Source: Qipengyuania spongiae (GTDB taxonomy: Bacteria; Pseudomonadota; Alphaproteobacteria; Sphingomonadales; Sphingomonadaceae). From it: DNA of 64,000 bases. Shown here one piece after another: positions 17,401-25,439 of this stretch (position 1 is the stretch's first letter; every line of letters begins with the position of its first letter). Below the pieces are notes generated by a model that saw only the letters and a program-made list of their open reading frames with translations, was not told the origin of the DNA and ran no database searches. Both the position numbers and the translations under genes were made by a program. Location: the NCBI RefSeq assembly GCF_026168555.1, contig NZ_CP092471.1:1064501-1128500 (forward strand), written 5' to 3'.

Positions 17401-18066
17401 GAGGACAAGATCCGCCGCTTCCTGAAATTCGAGCTCGACAATTACCTCAGCGCGCGGGGCGGCGAGATCATCGAGGAACTGCCGCTGGAGCGGGTCGAGA
17501 ACCAGCCCTACATCCATTACCGCAAAGGTGCGGTGGTGATGTACCTGTTGCAGGACCGGCTGGGCGAGGACCGGGTCAACGCCATGCTGGCGGGACTGCT
17601 CGACCGTTACCGTTTCCAAGGCCCGCCCTACGCCGGATCACCCGATCTGGTTCAGGGCTTCCTCGGGCTCGCCCGCAACGAGAGCGAGCGCGACCTTGTC
17701 CGCGATCTGCTTCAGCGGATCACGCTCTACGACCTGAAGGCGGACGAGGCGAAGGTGCGCCGCCTCCCCGATGGACGCTACGAGACCACGCTGATCGTCG
17801 AGGCGAAGAAGGCCTATGCTGACGGACAGGGCAAGGAACGCACTGCGCCGTTGCGGGAATCGATCGACGTGGGCCTTTTCACCGAGCGGCCCGGGGATGG
17901 CGCCTTCGACCGGAGCAAGGTGCTCTATCTGAAACGCCGCCCGATCGCCTCCGGACGGCAGGAGATCAGGATCATCACCCGCGAGCGGCCGATCCATGCG
18001 GGCATCGACCCTTACAACACCTTCATCGATCGCAATTCGGACGACAACCTTGTCGAAACGACCTGA
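14488..18066 (+). CDS. ABC-2 permease fused to an M1-family metallopeptidase
   Basis: A 1192-residue fusion. The first half has two sets of membrane segments typical of ABC-2 permeases, separated by a basic cytoplasmic loop near 265-300. After a last membrane segment (about 570-590) comes a periplasmic M1 peptidase domain: a substrate-loop region GTMPYSEGIGF, and the zinc motif HEVAH (His931, Glu932, His935) with Glu955 as probable third ligand, about one residue further than the usual spacing. Start at the ATG with GGGAGG seven bases upstream. With the ATPase upstream it would make a transporter whose permease carries its own peptidase. Similar fusions occur in related genera; substrate unknown. 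Confidence 0.9.
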   Translation: MFAKIAAFEARYQFRNPVFWVAVVLFFLLTFGATASENIQIGSGGNIHVNAPFAIVQIHLIMTLFYMFVATAFVANVVVRDEESGFGPMVRSTRVGKFDYLLGRFSGAFLAAALAFLAVPLAIWLGSSMPWVDPETLGPNRIEWYARAYLLFALPNVFVTSALFFAVATMTRSMMYTYVALVVFLVAYLVLVAIGQSQPEWRDVVAYAEPFGIASYGLETRYWTAAEMNSRIPAFVGQIAGQRVLWIGIGVLALATAILRFRFGEKGLSARKAKRKARKDAKLAAGTPQLVDRLPDLRPESAGRARMVARTRFEIGQVLRSPAFFILLAIGLFNTFGALYFDNEIYGTPARPITFSLIAPLMGSFALIPIIIAIYYGGELVWRDRERKIHEIIDATSVPGWSYMVPKTVAVAIVLFATVLISAVGAMLIQLARGVTPELGKIVLWYLLPMSVDMVILAILAVFVQALSPNKYVGWAIMVIYVVAQLVLSTMGFEHPLYMYGDTGIVPVSDINGVAVGGATAWWLRLYWGAVALMLAVLAHLLWRRGADAALKPRLKRLPRELASPSGALLGAGALVALATGGFLYNQMNVVEEYRTEDDMEARQAAYEKKYLGYEDLAQPAETKVTLDVALFPAETRMEASGQVDFVNDTGEPIRQLHLRLPDPNTEIRRIDVAGARPTMVDEDFNYRIYTFDEPLAPGASGRFSFTTRRWQRGLRASGDDTRLVANGTFLDNSEFMPQIGMNRAGLLQDRATRRKYGLEPELRPAKLEDAEARNSNYVGADWVTADITVTTDAGQTPVAPGVRVTDDTVDGRRTARFVSDSPILSFFSIQSADYALAEREADGVDLQVFYHPGHEFNVERMLTAMERALGYYRANFGPYQFPHARIIEFPGYATFAQAFAGTMPYSEGIGFIADNGDADDIDYVTYVTAHEVAHQYWAHQLISGDQQGGTLMVETLAQYSALMVMKELYGEDKIRRFLKFELDNYLSARGGEIIEELPLERVENQPYIHYRKGAVVMYLLQDRLGEDRVNAMLAGLLDRYRFQGPPYAGSPDLVQGFLGLARNESERDLVRDLLQRITLYDLKADEAKVRRLPDGRYETTLIVEAKKAYADGQGKERTAPLRESIDVGLFTERPGDGAFDRSKVLYLKRRPIASGRQEIRIITRERPIHAGIDPYNTFIDRNSDDNLVETT

Positions 18067-18081
18067 TGACGGGACTGCCGT

Positions 18082-20103
18082 CTAGAAGCCGTAGCGCAGG
18101 CCGGCCCAGAAGGTGCGTGGGACGCCGAGATCGACCGAACCGTCGGCGTTGCGCGTGACGATGGTCTCACCGGTCAGGTTCTCGCCGCGCATGACTACGG
18201 ACAGGGTTCCGGCGAGCGGAGCCTGAAAGAACGCCCCCAGCGTGGTCGCGGGCGCCAGTCGGTCGGTTTCGAGGTCGCTTTCGAACTGTTCGCCGACATG
18301 GCGCAGCGTCAGCGCGGCGAGCCAGCCGTCGGAAGGACGTAAGCTCGCCGTCGCCGCCGCCGTCCAGCGCGGCGTCTGGGACGGGCGATTGCCGTCGAGC
18401 GCTGCGGACGGCCCCCGGCCGACGACTTCGGCATCGGTGTAGGCTAGCGTCCCGTCGAAGGAAAATGCTCCGATTGCGGCCCTCGCACCCAGTTCGACGC
18501 CCCGCGCCTCGATCGCGGGAAGGTTCTGCCGCTGCCGCAGATTGGGCGCCAGAGTCACGTTCGCGATCGCGCCGTCCACCCGGTTGTCGAACACGGTCGC
18601 GGTCAGCTCCACCGCGGGAGTCGGCGTGAAGTCCACGCCCATCTCGTAGCCTTCCAGTTCTTCGTTGCGCAGCGCCGCATTGGCCTGCGTCACCACCGGG
18701 AACACCACGAAGGGACGCAGCAGCTCGTTCAGTGTCGGCAGGCGCAGGCCGCGATAGGCGGCGCCGCGCAGCCGCAGGGTGTCGGTTGCCTGCCAGGCTG
18801 CGCCGGCGCGCCAGGTCACGCTCCAGTCGGTTCGCCGAGGTGCGATGACCTCCTCGACGATACCGCCGGAAGGGTTGCGGGCGACATAGAAACCATCGCC
18901 GATCACGGTCCGGTCCGCTCGCAGGCCTCCGCTGAGGACGAGCTCGCCGAGCGACCAATCGTCTTCCACGAACAGACCAAGATCCGATGTCGACCCGCCC
19001 GCGCGCCGGCGTTCGGTCACGTTGCCCGTCAGCGCGCTGAAGGCGTCTTCCTGCAGCTCGCCTTCGGCCTGGCGGAAATCGGCGCCGATACGCAGCGTAT
19101 GGCCACCGCCGACCGGGGGGCGCAATTCGAGCTTTCCGCCGAGCCCGGTCGAAGGCGTGTCGCGCTGATCGAGCACGGGGACGAACCGGGTCGAGCTGAT
19201 CACCACATTCGAAAAGTCGCGGGTCTGGAGATAGGCGAGGGCGTCGAACTGCCATTCGCCGCGCCCGACAAGGCGCAGGCTCGCATCCGCGCCGCTGGCG
19301 GAGGTGTCTGCCCCTTGGAAACGCAGGGTGCGGCGATCGTCGAACACCAGCGCATTGGCCTGCAGCTCCACGCTCGCGCCGATCGGGGCGACGCCGCGCA
19401 GGCTGCCGGACCAGCTGTCGTAACGCGACCGTGCCGTCGCGGGGACGCGCTGGTTTTCCGGCGTGGTGAAGAAACCCTGAGAGCGGTCCCAGCGCCCGCT
19501 GACAACCGCGAATCCTGCGCCGAGCGGCCGGGCGAGGATTGCGCTCGCTTCGGTCGCGCCGCGATCGTTGGCGAGAAGACTTGCCCCGAACGGCGCGAGC
19601 GTATCGAGCCCGGCGCTCTCGAGCTCGATCGTCCCGGCAAGCGCGCCTGCGCCGAACGGTCCCGATCCGCCTCCGCGCGTCACGCGGATACTCGCGAGCC
19701 GTTCGGTGGCCAGCGCTCCGAAGGGAATGTAGCCGAAGAAGGGATCGGCAATGGGCACGCCGTCCAGCAGGACCAGCGCGCGGCTGGTGGCGTTTCCGCC
19801 AAGCGCACGCAACGTCACACCCTGCGCGCTCGGATTGGCGGAGCGGCTGTCCGACCGGCGGAACTGCTGGAAACCCGCCACTGCGCCCAATGCCTCCTCC
19901 ACCGTGCCCGATGGCGTGGTGACGATCTGCTCGCGTCCGATCTCGCGGCTCGAGTAAGCGGGGCTTGCCGGGGTTTCCTCGAGCCCCTCGCCGGTCACAA
20001 CGATGATCGGACCTGCATTCGCCTCTTCCTGGTCGTCGCCGGGCGCTTGCGCCCATGACGGAACGGCGAAAAGAACGAGCCCGAAGGAAAGAAGCGACCG
20101 CAT
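18082..20103 (-). CDS. TonB-dependent outer-membrane receptor
   Basis: A 673-residue outer-membrane importer. A signal peptide MRSLLSFGLVLFAVPSWAQA precedes a TonB-box-like region around IIVVTGEGLEETP. The plug domain (about 50-160) includes TLRALGGNATSRALVLLDGVPI and RVTRGGGSGPFGAGALAGTIEL. A beta-barrel of some 500 residues ends in FWAGLRYGF with the expected terminal Phe. The substrate cannot be read from sequence, and no transporter, heme or siderophore gene adjoins it. The next gene is a divergent flavin monooxygenase 97 bases away, and no B12 or other riboswitch is apparent there. Confidence 0.9.
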   Translation of the reverse strand: MRSLLSFGLVLFAVPSWAQAPGDDQEEANAGPIIVVTGEGLEETPASPAYSSREIGREQIVTTPSGTVEEALGAVAGFQQFRRSDSRSANPSAQGVTLRALGGNATSRALVLLDGVPIADPFFGYIPFGALATERLASIRVTRGGGSGPFGAGALAGTIELESAGLDTLAPFGASLLANDRGATEASAILARPLGAGFAVVSGRWDRSQGFFTTPENQRVPATARSRYDSWSGSLRGVAPIGASVELQANALVFDDRRTLRFQGADTSASGADASLRLVGRGEWQFDALAYLQTRDFSNVVISSTRFVPVLDQRDTPSTGLGGKLELRPPVGGGHTLRIGADFRQAEGELQEDAFSALTGNVTERRRAGGSTSDLGLFVEDDWSLGELVLSGGLRADRTVIGDGFYVARNPSGGIVEEVIAPRRTDWSVTWRAGAAWQATDTLRLRGAAYRGLRLPTLNELLRPFVVFPVVTQANAALRNEELEGYEMGVDFTPTPAVELTATVFDNRVDGAIANVTLAPNLRQRQNLPAIEARGVELGARAAIGAFSFDGTLAYTDAEVVGRGPSAALDGNRPSQTPRWTAAATASLRPSDGWLAALTLRHVGEQFESDLETDRLAPATTLGAFFQAPLAGTLSVVMRGENLTGETIVTRNADGSVDLGVPRTFWAGLRYGF

Positions 20104-20199
20104 CGCCGGCCGCTAGCCGCAATGCGTTGCGCAATGCAACGGGGCTGGTGCACCCGCCCGCCTTGGGTTACGTTCACGTAAAGAGGAGAGAGGGCAGAT

Positions 20200-21699
20200 A
20201 TGGCCGAGCAGCAGACCGATTTCGATGTCCTCATCGTGGGCGCGGGGCTTTCCGGCATCGGAATGGCCGCGCATCTCACCGAAAAATGTCCGGGTCGCAG
20301 CTACGCCATTCTCGAGCGGCGTGGGAATCTCGGAGGGACCTGGGACCTGTTCCGCTATCCCGGCGTCCGGTCCGACAGCGACATGCACACGCTGGGCTTC
20401 GATTTCGAACCCTGGCGGCACGAAAAGAGCATCGCCGATGCGCCTGCCATTCTGGATTACCTCCACCGCATCGTCGCGGACCGGGACATCGGGCCGAATA
20501 TCCGTTTCGGCCACAAGGTTATCTCCGCCGATTTCGACATGGCGAACGCCCGCTGGGACATCGTCGCGGAGACGGAAGATGGCGAAAGAAAGCGCCTGAG
20601 CGCCAGCTGGCTCTACCTGGGGTCGGGCTATTACGATTACGACGAACCATACGATCCCGGTTTCGCGACCGAGCGCTTCGAAGGGCAGATCGTCCATCCG
20701 CAATTCTGGCCCGAGGATCTCGATCACGCGGGCAAGAAAGTGGTCGTGATCGGTTCCGGCGCGACCGCGGTCACCGTCGTTCCCGCGATGGCGGCAAGGG
20801 CCGCGAAGGTGACCATGCTCCAGCGCACGCCGACTTGGATGTTCGCACGACCGGCGAAGGATTCGATCGCCAATTTCCTGCGCAGGATGCTGCCCGAGCA
20901 AACCGCTTACCGGATCACCCGGTGGAAGAACATGAAGCTGCAAAGCCTCGCCTTCAAGCGCGCTCGCACGAAGCCGCAGAAGATGGGCGAGGCGCTTCAC
21001 AAGCGGATCGAGAAGGTGCTGGGCGAAAACTTCGATGCCGAAGCCTTCACGCCGCCTTACGATCCGTGGGACCAGCGCCTGTGCCTCGTGCCCGACAACG
21101 ACCTGTTCGAGGCGATTAACGAAGGGCGGGCGGAGATCGTAACGGCCAGGATCGAGGCGTTCGAGAAGGACGGCGTACTTTTGTCGAACGGTCGCTTCCT
21201 TCCCGCCGACATCATCGTGACCGCGACCGGGCTGAAGCTGTGCGTGGCCGGCAAGATTGCGGTTTCGGTCGACGGCGAGCCGGTCGATTTCGCGCAGCGC
21301 TTCTATTACAAGGGGTGCATGTTCTCGAACCTGCCGAACCTCGCGGTGGTGTTCGGCTATCTCAATGCGAGCTGGACGCTGCGCGCGGATCTGAACTCCG
21401 ACTATGTCTGCCGCGTTCTCAACCACATGGCCCGGACCGGCGCTGACATGGCGGTGCCGGTCCTGCCTCATGGCCACGGTCTGGAGGAGGACGATATCTT
21501 CGATTTCTCCAGCGGTTATATCCAGCGCTCGAAGCATCTCATGCCGAAGAACGCGACCCGATATCCGTGGAGGCTCAATCAGGAATACCTCGTCGACCGC
21601 AAGCGGATGGCGAGCGAGCCGATCACCGACGGCATCCTCGAATTCTCGCGCGCGCGGCAGGATCAGGGGGCGGCGCCGGAAATGGCAGCGGCCGAGTAG
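20200..21699 (+). CDS. Flavin-containing monooxygenase, Baeyer-Villiger type
   Basis: An FAD- and NADPH-dependent monooxygenase of 499 residues. The FAD Rossmann motif GAGLSGIG is near the N-terminus and the NADPH motif GSGATAVT near 185. Between them lies FEGQIVHPQFWP at residues 160-171, which fits the Baeyer-Villiger fingerprint FxGxxxHxxxWP exactly. LGGTWDLFRYPGVRSDSDM is the usual flavin-binding stretch. It likely oxidises ketones or aldehydes; the substrate is unknown. The ATG is preceded by GAGGAGAGAGGG, an unusually purine-rich ribosome site. Confidence 0.9.
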   Translation: MAEQQTDFDVLIVGAGLSGIGMAAHLTEKCPGRSYAILERRGNLGGTWDLFRYPGVRSDSDMHTLGFDFEPWRHEKSIADAPAILDYLHRIVADRDIGPNIRFGHKVISADFDMANARWDIVAETEDGERKRLSASWLYLGSGYYDYDEPYDPGFATERFEGQIVHPQFWPEDLDHAGKKVVVIGSGATAVTVVPAMAARAAKVTMLQRTPTWMFARPAKDSIANFLRRMLPEQTAYRITRWKNMKLQSLAFKRARTKPQKMGEALHKRIEKVLGENFDAEAFTPPYDPWDQRLCLVPDNDLFEAINEGRAEIVTARIEAFEKDGVLLSNGRFLPADIIVTATGLKLCVAGKIAVSVDGEPVDFAQRFYYKGCMFSNLPNLAVVFGYLNASWTLRADLNSDYVCRVLNHMARTGADMAVPVLPHGHGLEEDDIFDFSSGYIQRSKHLMPKNATRYPWRLNQEYLVDRKRMASEPITDGILEFSRARQDQGAAPEMAAAE

Positions 21700-21726
21700 C
21701 CAAGCCGGGAATCGCGCGGTAATCGC

Positions 21727-22491
21727 ATGGTCATGAGCGAGCGCATCTACACCGCCGGACTGGTCGTGATCGGCGACGAAATCCTGTCTGGCCGAACCCA
21801 CGACAAGAACATCGCCCAGATCGCGAGCTGGCTGCAGGTGCAGGGTATCCGCCTGTCCGAAGTGCGTGTGGTGCCGGACGTCGTCGGCCGTATCGTAGAG
21901 GCGGTGAATGCCCTCCGCGAAGGCTACGATTACCTCTTCACCACTGGCGGGATCGGTCCGACGCATGACGACATCACTGTCGATGCCGTGGCCGAAGCGC
22001 TCGGTGTTCCGGTGGTGATCCATCTCGAAGCACGGGCGATGCTCGAACGCTACTATGCCAGCATCGGCAAGGAACTGACCGAAGCGCGGCTGCGAATGGC
22101 GCGCGTGCCCGAGGGCGCGGACCTGATCCCCAACCGAATGTCGGGCGCTCCGGGTATCAGGTTCGGCAACATTCACCTCATGGCCGGCGTCCCGCACATC
22201 ACCGCGGGGATGCTCGACGCGCTGACCGGCACGCTGGAAGGCGGCGCGCCGCTCCTTTCCGAGACGATCGGTTGCTGGACACCCGAGAGCGAGGTGTCCG
22301 ACATCCTGCGCCAGGTCGAAAAGGCGCATGAGAACTGTCAGATCGGCAGCTACCCCTTCTTTCGCGAGGGGCGGGTAGGCGCGAATTTCGTCGTCCGCTC
22401 CACCGACGCGGGGCAACTCGAGAGCTGCGTCGACAGCCTGTGCGACGGGCTCGGCACGGCCGGGTTCGATTTCACGCCGGGCGGAATCTGA
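21727..22491 (+). CDS. CinA-like molybdopterin-binding domain protein
   Basis: A 254-residue protein of the MoCF/CinA N-terminal family: VIGDEILSGRTHDKN, then FTTGGIGPTHDDITVDAVAEALG. It corresponds to the competence/damage-inducible protein A N-terminal half, without the C-terminal nicotinamide-nucleotide amidase domain. Its role may be pyrophosphatase-like or simply unknown. Two starts are possible, ATG at 21727 or 21733 (MSERIY); neither has a strong ribosome site, so I keep the longer. Confidence 0.82.
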   Translation: MVMSERIYTAGLVVIGDEILSGRTHDKNIAQIASWLQVQGIRLSEVRVVPDVVGRIVEAVNALREGYDYLFTTGGIGPTHDDITVDAVAEALGVPVVIHLEARAMLERYYASIGKELTEARLRMARVPEGADLIPNRMSGAPGIRFGNIHLMAGVPHITAGMLDALTGTLEGGAPLLSETIGCWTPESEVSDILRQVEKAHENCQIGSYPFFREGRVGANFVVRSTDAGQLESCVDSLCDGLGTAGFDFTPGGI

Positions 22492-22528
22492 CGCCGGCGG
22501 TGGGATGGGTGCGCCTGCAAACCCGGCT

Positions 22529-22547
22529 TTAACCCGGTCCTTCTAGG
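22529..22547 (+). promoter_or_regulatory. 19-base motif, copy 1
   Basis: TTAACCC-G-GTCC-T-TCTAGG lies ten bases before the deacetylase start. It matches a second copy at 40465-40483, before the HerA-like gene, at 17 of 19 positions. It could be a shared promoter element or regulator site. It holds one TTAACC half-site of CtrA type but no second half. Confidence 0.35.
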
Positions 22548-22556
22548 TACAGCGGC

Positions 22557-23582
22557 ATGACCGGCGTCTTCATCACGATCGACACCGAATATTCATACGG
22601 CCTAGCCGCGCGCAAGCGGCCGGTGAGCCATGCCGAGAACTTCGCGCGCTCGATTTCCTGCGAGACGCCCGACGGCGCGGTTGGCATCGGTTACCAGATG
22701 GACGTGTTCGACCGGTACGGGATCAAGGGGGTGTTCTTCGTCGATCCTATGCCCGCGTTCGTCTACGGGGTCGAGGCGATCGCCGATATCGTCGGGCCGA
22801 TCGTGGCGCGTGGACACGATGTCCAGCTGCATCTGCACGCCGAATGGCTCGCGCTGGCGGGCAACGCCAACCCTCTGGGGAACAGGACCGGCCGCAATAT
22901 CCGCGATTTCGCTTTCGAGGAACAGTGCCAGCTGATCGACCATGCACGCGGCGTGCTGATGGCCGCGGGAGCACCGCGTCCGGTCGCGTTCCGCGCAGGC
23001 AATTACGGTGCGAACGACGATACGCTGCGCGCGCTCGCCGAGCTGGGCTTCACTCACGAGACGAGCCATTGCCCCGGCATCGCGGCAAGTGAATGCGGCA
23101 TCGCGCTGGGAGCCGAGGACAGGCATCCGATGGCGCGCCACGGGGTGGTCGAAGTGCCCATCGGATGCATCGACAATTTCGGCGAGGGCCTGCGCCACGC
23201 GCAGCTCACCGCGCTCTCGGCCCCCGAAATGAAGGCCGCGCTTCTTCATGCCCGGGACGAGGACTTCGCCAGCTTCACGCTCGTTTCGCACAGTTTCGAG
23301 CTGTTGTGCCGCAATCGACGCCGGATCAACCGCATCGTGCGCCATCGTTTCGAAAGCCTGTGCGAGACCGTCGCCACCATTCCGGACCTCTACAGCGCCA
23401 CCTATGCCGCCAACCCGCCCGCCGCGCTCGAACGTGGGGAGCCGCGTCCGGTGTTGCCGCTCAACAGCGTGCGCAGCGGCTGGCGAGTGGCAGAACAGGC
23501 GGTTGCGAACGCGCTTTATGCCAAGGAGTGGCCCCGCCGCGCGCGCGAAACCGCGACCATGGGGATATTCATGGTTTGCTGA
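22557..23582 (+). CDS. Polysaccharide deacetylase family protein
   Basis: A 341-residue NodB-fold carbohydrate esterase candidate. It starts ITIDTEYSYG (the catalytic/metal Asp region), has a HDVQLHLHAEW metal motif with paired His, and RAGNYGANDDTLRALAELGF near 145-165. No signal peptide is visible, so it should act on cytoplasmic or lipid-linked sugars. This type (WalW-like) is often found with polysaccharide genes. It stands alone here, but the window has other polysaccharide genes further on. Confidence 0.82.
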   Translation: MTGVFITIDTEYSYGLAARKRPVSHAENFARSISCETPDGAVGIGYQMDVFDRYGIKGVFFVDPMPAFVYGVEAIADIVGPIVARGHDVQLHLHAEWLALAGNANPLGNRTGRNIRDFAFEEQCQLIDHARGVLMAAGAPRPVAFRAGNYGANDDTLRALAELGFTHETSHCPGIAASECGIALGAEDRHPMARHGVVEVPIGCIDNFGEGLRHAQLTALSAPEMKAALLHARDEDFASFTLVSHSFELLCRNRRRINRIVRHRFESLCETVATIPDLYSATYAANPPAALERGEPRPVLPLNSVRSGWRVAEQAVANALYAKEWPRRARETATMGIFMVC

Positions 23583-23624
23583 GGCCGGATAGGACCGGGC
23601 GCCAGAAACTGACGAGCCGCAACG

Positions 23625-23655
23625 AAAAGGGCCGGGGGATGACCCCGGCCCTTTT
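23625..23655. terminator. Bidirectional Rho-independent terminator after rplA
   Basis: A perfect 13-base-pair stem, AAAAGGGCCGGGG with CCCCGGCCCTTTT, encloses a five-base GATGA loop. The A and T runs at the stem ends give a U tract in both directions. It sits between the convergent deacetylase (+) and rplA (-) genes, and can end both transcripts. Confidence 0.9.
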
Positions 23656-23682
23656 GTTGTCCAGTGTATGGCAGCGGCGGTC

Positions 23683-24375
23683 TTACGCGCCCTCCACCTC
23701 GGCAAGGTCGACCTTGAGGCCGGGACCCATCGACGAGGTGAGCGAGATCTTGCGGACATACTTGCCCTTGGCGCCGGCGGGCTTGGCCTTCACCACCGCC
23801 TCGGTCAGCGCCTTGAAGTTTTGCTTCAGCGCGGCGTCGTCGAAGCTCAGCTTGCCGATGCCGGAGTGAATGATGCCCTTCTTCTCGACGCGGAATTCGA
23901 CCTGGCCGCCCTTGGCGTCCTTCACGGCCTGTTCCACGTTCGGCGTCACGGTGCCGAGCTTCGGGTTCGGCATCAGGCCCTTGGGACCCAGCACCTTGCC
24001 GAGGCGGCCGACCACACCCATCATGTCGGGCGTCGCAATCACGCGATCATAGTCGAGATTGCCGTTCTGCATGTCTTCCATCAGGTCTTCGGCACCGACC
24101 TTGTCGGCACCGGCGGCCTTGGCCTTCTCGGCATTGTCGCCCTTGGCGAACACGGCGACGCGAACGTCCTTGCCGGTGCCCGAGGGCAGCGACACCATGC
24201 CGCGGACCATCTGGTCGGCGTGACGCGGATCGACGCCGAGATTCATCGCCACTTCGACGGTCTCGTCGAACTTCGCCTTGTGCTCGCGCAGCGTGGCGAG
24301 CGCCTCATCCACCGAGTAAAGCTTCTCGCCGTCGAGTTCGGCGGCTTTCTGCTGCTTCTTGCTAACCTTGGCCAT
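23683..24375 (-). CDS. rplA: 50S ribosomal protein L1
   Basis: Ribosomal protein L1, 230 residues; it forms the L1 stalk and in many bacteria represses its own operon. The N-terminus [12 protein letters not shown] and the stretches [31 protein letters not shown] and [14 protein letters not shown] are diagnostic. The start, two bases after the rplK stop, has GGAGGG just upstream. A strong hairpin 28 bases past the stop ends the transcript, so rplJ and rplL are not in the same unit. Confidence 0.97.
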   Translation of the reverse strand: MAKVSKKQQKAAELDGEKLYSVDEALATLREHKAKFDETVEVAMNLGVDPRHADQMVRGMVSLPSGTGKDVRVAVFAKGDNAEKAKAAGADKVGAEDLMEDMQNGNLDYDRVIATPDMMGVVGRLGKVLGPKGLMPNPKLGTVTPNVEQAVKDAKGGQVEFRVEKKGIIHSGIGKLSFDDAALKQNFKALTEAVVKAKPAGAKGKYVRKISLTSSMGPGLKVDLAEVEGA

Positions 24376-24377
24376 GA

Positions 24378-24809
24378 TCAGCCCTCCACCACTTCGATGC
24401 CCATCGAGCGGGCGCTGCCGGCGATGATCTTGACCGCCTGGTCGAGATCGTTGGCGTTCAAGTCTTCCATCTTGGTCTGCGCGATCTCTTCCAGCTGGCT
24501 GGTCTTGATCGAGCCGATGATGTTCTTGCCCGGCTCCTTCGAGCCCGACTTGATCTTCATCGCCTTCTTGAGGAGGAAGCTCGCGGGCGGGCTCTTGGTG
24601 ATGAAGGCGAAGGAACGGTCGGCATAGACGGTGATCTTCGTCGGGATCGGCATGCCCTTTTCGAGGCTGTCGGTCGCGGCGTTGAACGCCTTGCAGAATT
24701 CCATGATGTTGACGCCGCGCTGACCCAGCGCAGGGCCGATCGGCGGGGAGGGGTTGGCGGTGCCGGCAGGCACCTGAAGGTTGATGTAACCTTCGATCTT
24801 CTTGGCCAC
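24378..24809 (-). CDS. rplK: 50S ribosomal protein L11
   Basis: Ribosomal protein L11, 143 residues, part of the GTPase-associated centre and needed for RelA activation. [37 protein letters not shown] is diagnostic. The start codon is GTG at 24809-24807, fixed by a strong AAAGGAGG six bases upstream. The 250 bases before it hold two copies of the palindrome CGCTGATAGCG and no secE or nusG; those lie beyond a kinase-receiver pair. Confidence 0.97.
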   Translation of the reverse strand: MAKKIEGYINLQVPAGTANPSPPIGPALGQRGVNIMEFCKAFNAATDSLEKGMPIPTKITVYADRSFAFITKSPPASFLLKKAMKIKSGSKEPGKNIIGSIKTSQLEEIAQTKMEDLNANDLDQAVKIIAGSARSMGIEVVEG

Positions 24810-24890
24810 GATGGGCCTCCTTTCTCACTGTTCCCCGGCCATTCGGCGAAAAGCCGGTGCACCGGGGTCATGTTAAGCGGTCAGGCGTTC

Positions 24891-24901
24891 CGCTGATAGC
24901 G
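24891..24901. promoter_or_regulatory. Palindrome CGCTGATAGCG, copy 1, upstream of rplK
   Basis: CGCT-GAT-AGCG is an inverted repeat with a three-base spacer, about 80 bases before the rplK start. An identical copy lies 50 bases further away. Fifty bases is close to five helical turns, so a protein could bind both on one face. Alternatively, GCTATC on the minus strand may be a -10 element. Confidence 0.4.
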
Positions 24902-24940
24902 CAACTCCCGCAGGGATTTCCCGTTCTGATGGGGAAGCCG

Positions 24941-24951
24941 CGCTGATAGCG
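24941..24951. promoter_or_regulatory. Palindrome CGCTGATAGCG, copy 2, upstream of rplK
   Basis: The same 11 bases as at 24891-24901. On the minus strand the copy reads CGCTATCAGCG, with CTTGCA about 17 bases before TATCAG, which resembles a promoter. The two copies could therefore be tandem promoters for rplKA or a pair of operators. Confidence 0.4.
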
Positions 24952-25019
24952 AATTGGTGCGGGAATGCAAGCGAAACCACGGCGAGGTCGTTCAGCTTGG
25001 CATGTCGAAAGCTGAAGCG

Positions 25020-25042
25020 TGGACCGGGTGTTACACGGTCCA
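25020..25042 (-). terminator. Hairpin after the receiver gene
   Basis: TGGACCG at 25020-25026 pairs with CGGTCCA at 25036-25042, a seven-base stem with a nine-base loop. It lies 18 bases past the receiver gene on the minus strand. It lacks a clear U run, so it may slow rather than end transcription before rplK. Confidence 0.35.
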
Positions 25043-25059
25043 GTCGAGCAAAACGAGGC

Positions 25060-25425
25060 TCAGGCGACGACTGCTTCGATCCGGCTGAGCAGACGGTAAT
25101 GATCGAAGGGCTTGGGCAGGAAAGTGGCGCGCTCGGGCAGGGTGGTCGAGCACGGTCGTTCGTGTCCGGACGTGATGAAAAGCGCCGTCGGCGGGAAGCG
25201 GTTCCGGATAAAATGGGCGAGCTTGAGACCGTCCATCGATCCGGGCATCTGCACATCTGTCAGGACCACGCGGACGTCTTTGTGCCGTTCGAGGATAGCG
25301 ATGGCGTGGTCGGCATTGTCGGCTTCCAGGACCTGCCATCCGGACCGTTCGAAAAAGTCGACGAGGTCGAATCTCACGAAGGCCTCGTCCTCGACGATGA
25401 GAATGGTCTTGGTTTCTTGAATCAT
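25060..25425 (-). CDS. Single-domain response regulator (CheY-like)
   Basis: A 121-residue receiver with no output domain. The acidic pair is in ILIVEDEAF, the phospho-acceptor is Asp57 in VVLTDVQMPG, and the conserved Lys is in FLPKPFDHY. The switch region reads LFITSGHE, so it is not of the FATGUY (ATGY) type. The ATG at 25425 is chosen; a GTG at 25437 would add four residues. It lies directly after the HWE kinase and is the likely phosphotransfer partner. Its target is unknown. Confidence 0.9.
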   Translation of the reverse strand: MIQETKTILIVEDEAFVRFDLVDFFERSGWQVLEADNADHAIAILERHKDVRVVLTDVQMPGSMDGLKLAHFIRNRFPPTALFITSGHERPCSTTLPERATFLPKPFDHYRLLSRIEAVVA

Positions 25426-25439
25426 GTTCTGACCCACGA

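Noticed and set aside
20104-20199. Cobalamin riboswitch before the TonB receptor
   Set aside because: Only 96 bases separate the receptor from its neighbour and no B12 box is seen.
22529-22547. CtrA binding site
   Set aside because: Only one TTAACC half-site is present; the second TTAA at the usual seven-base spacing is missing.
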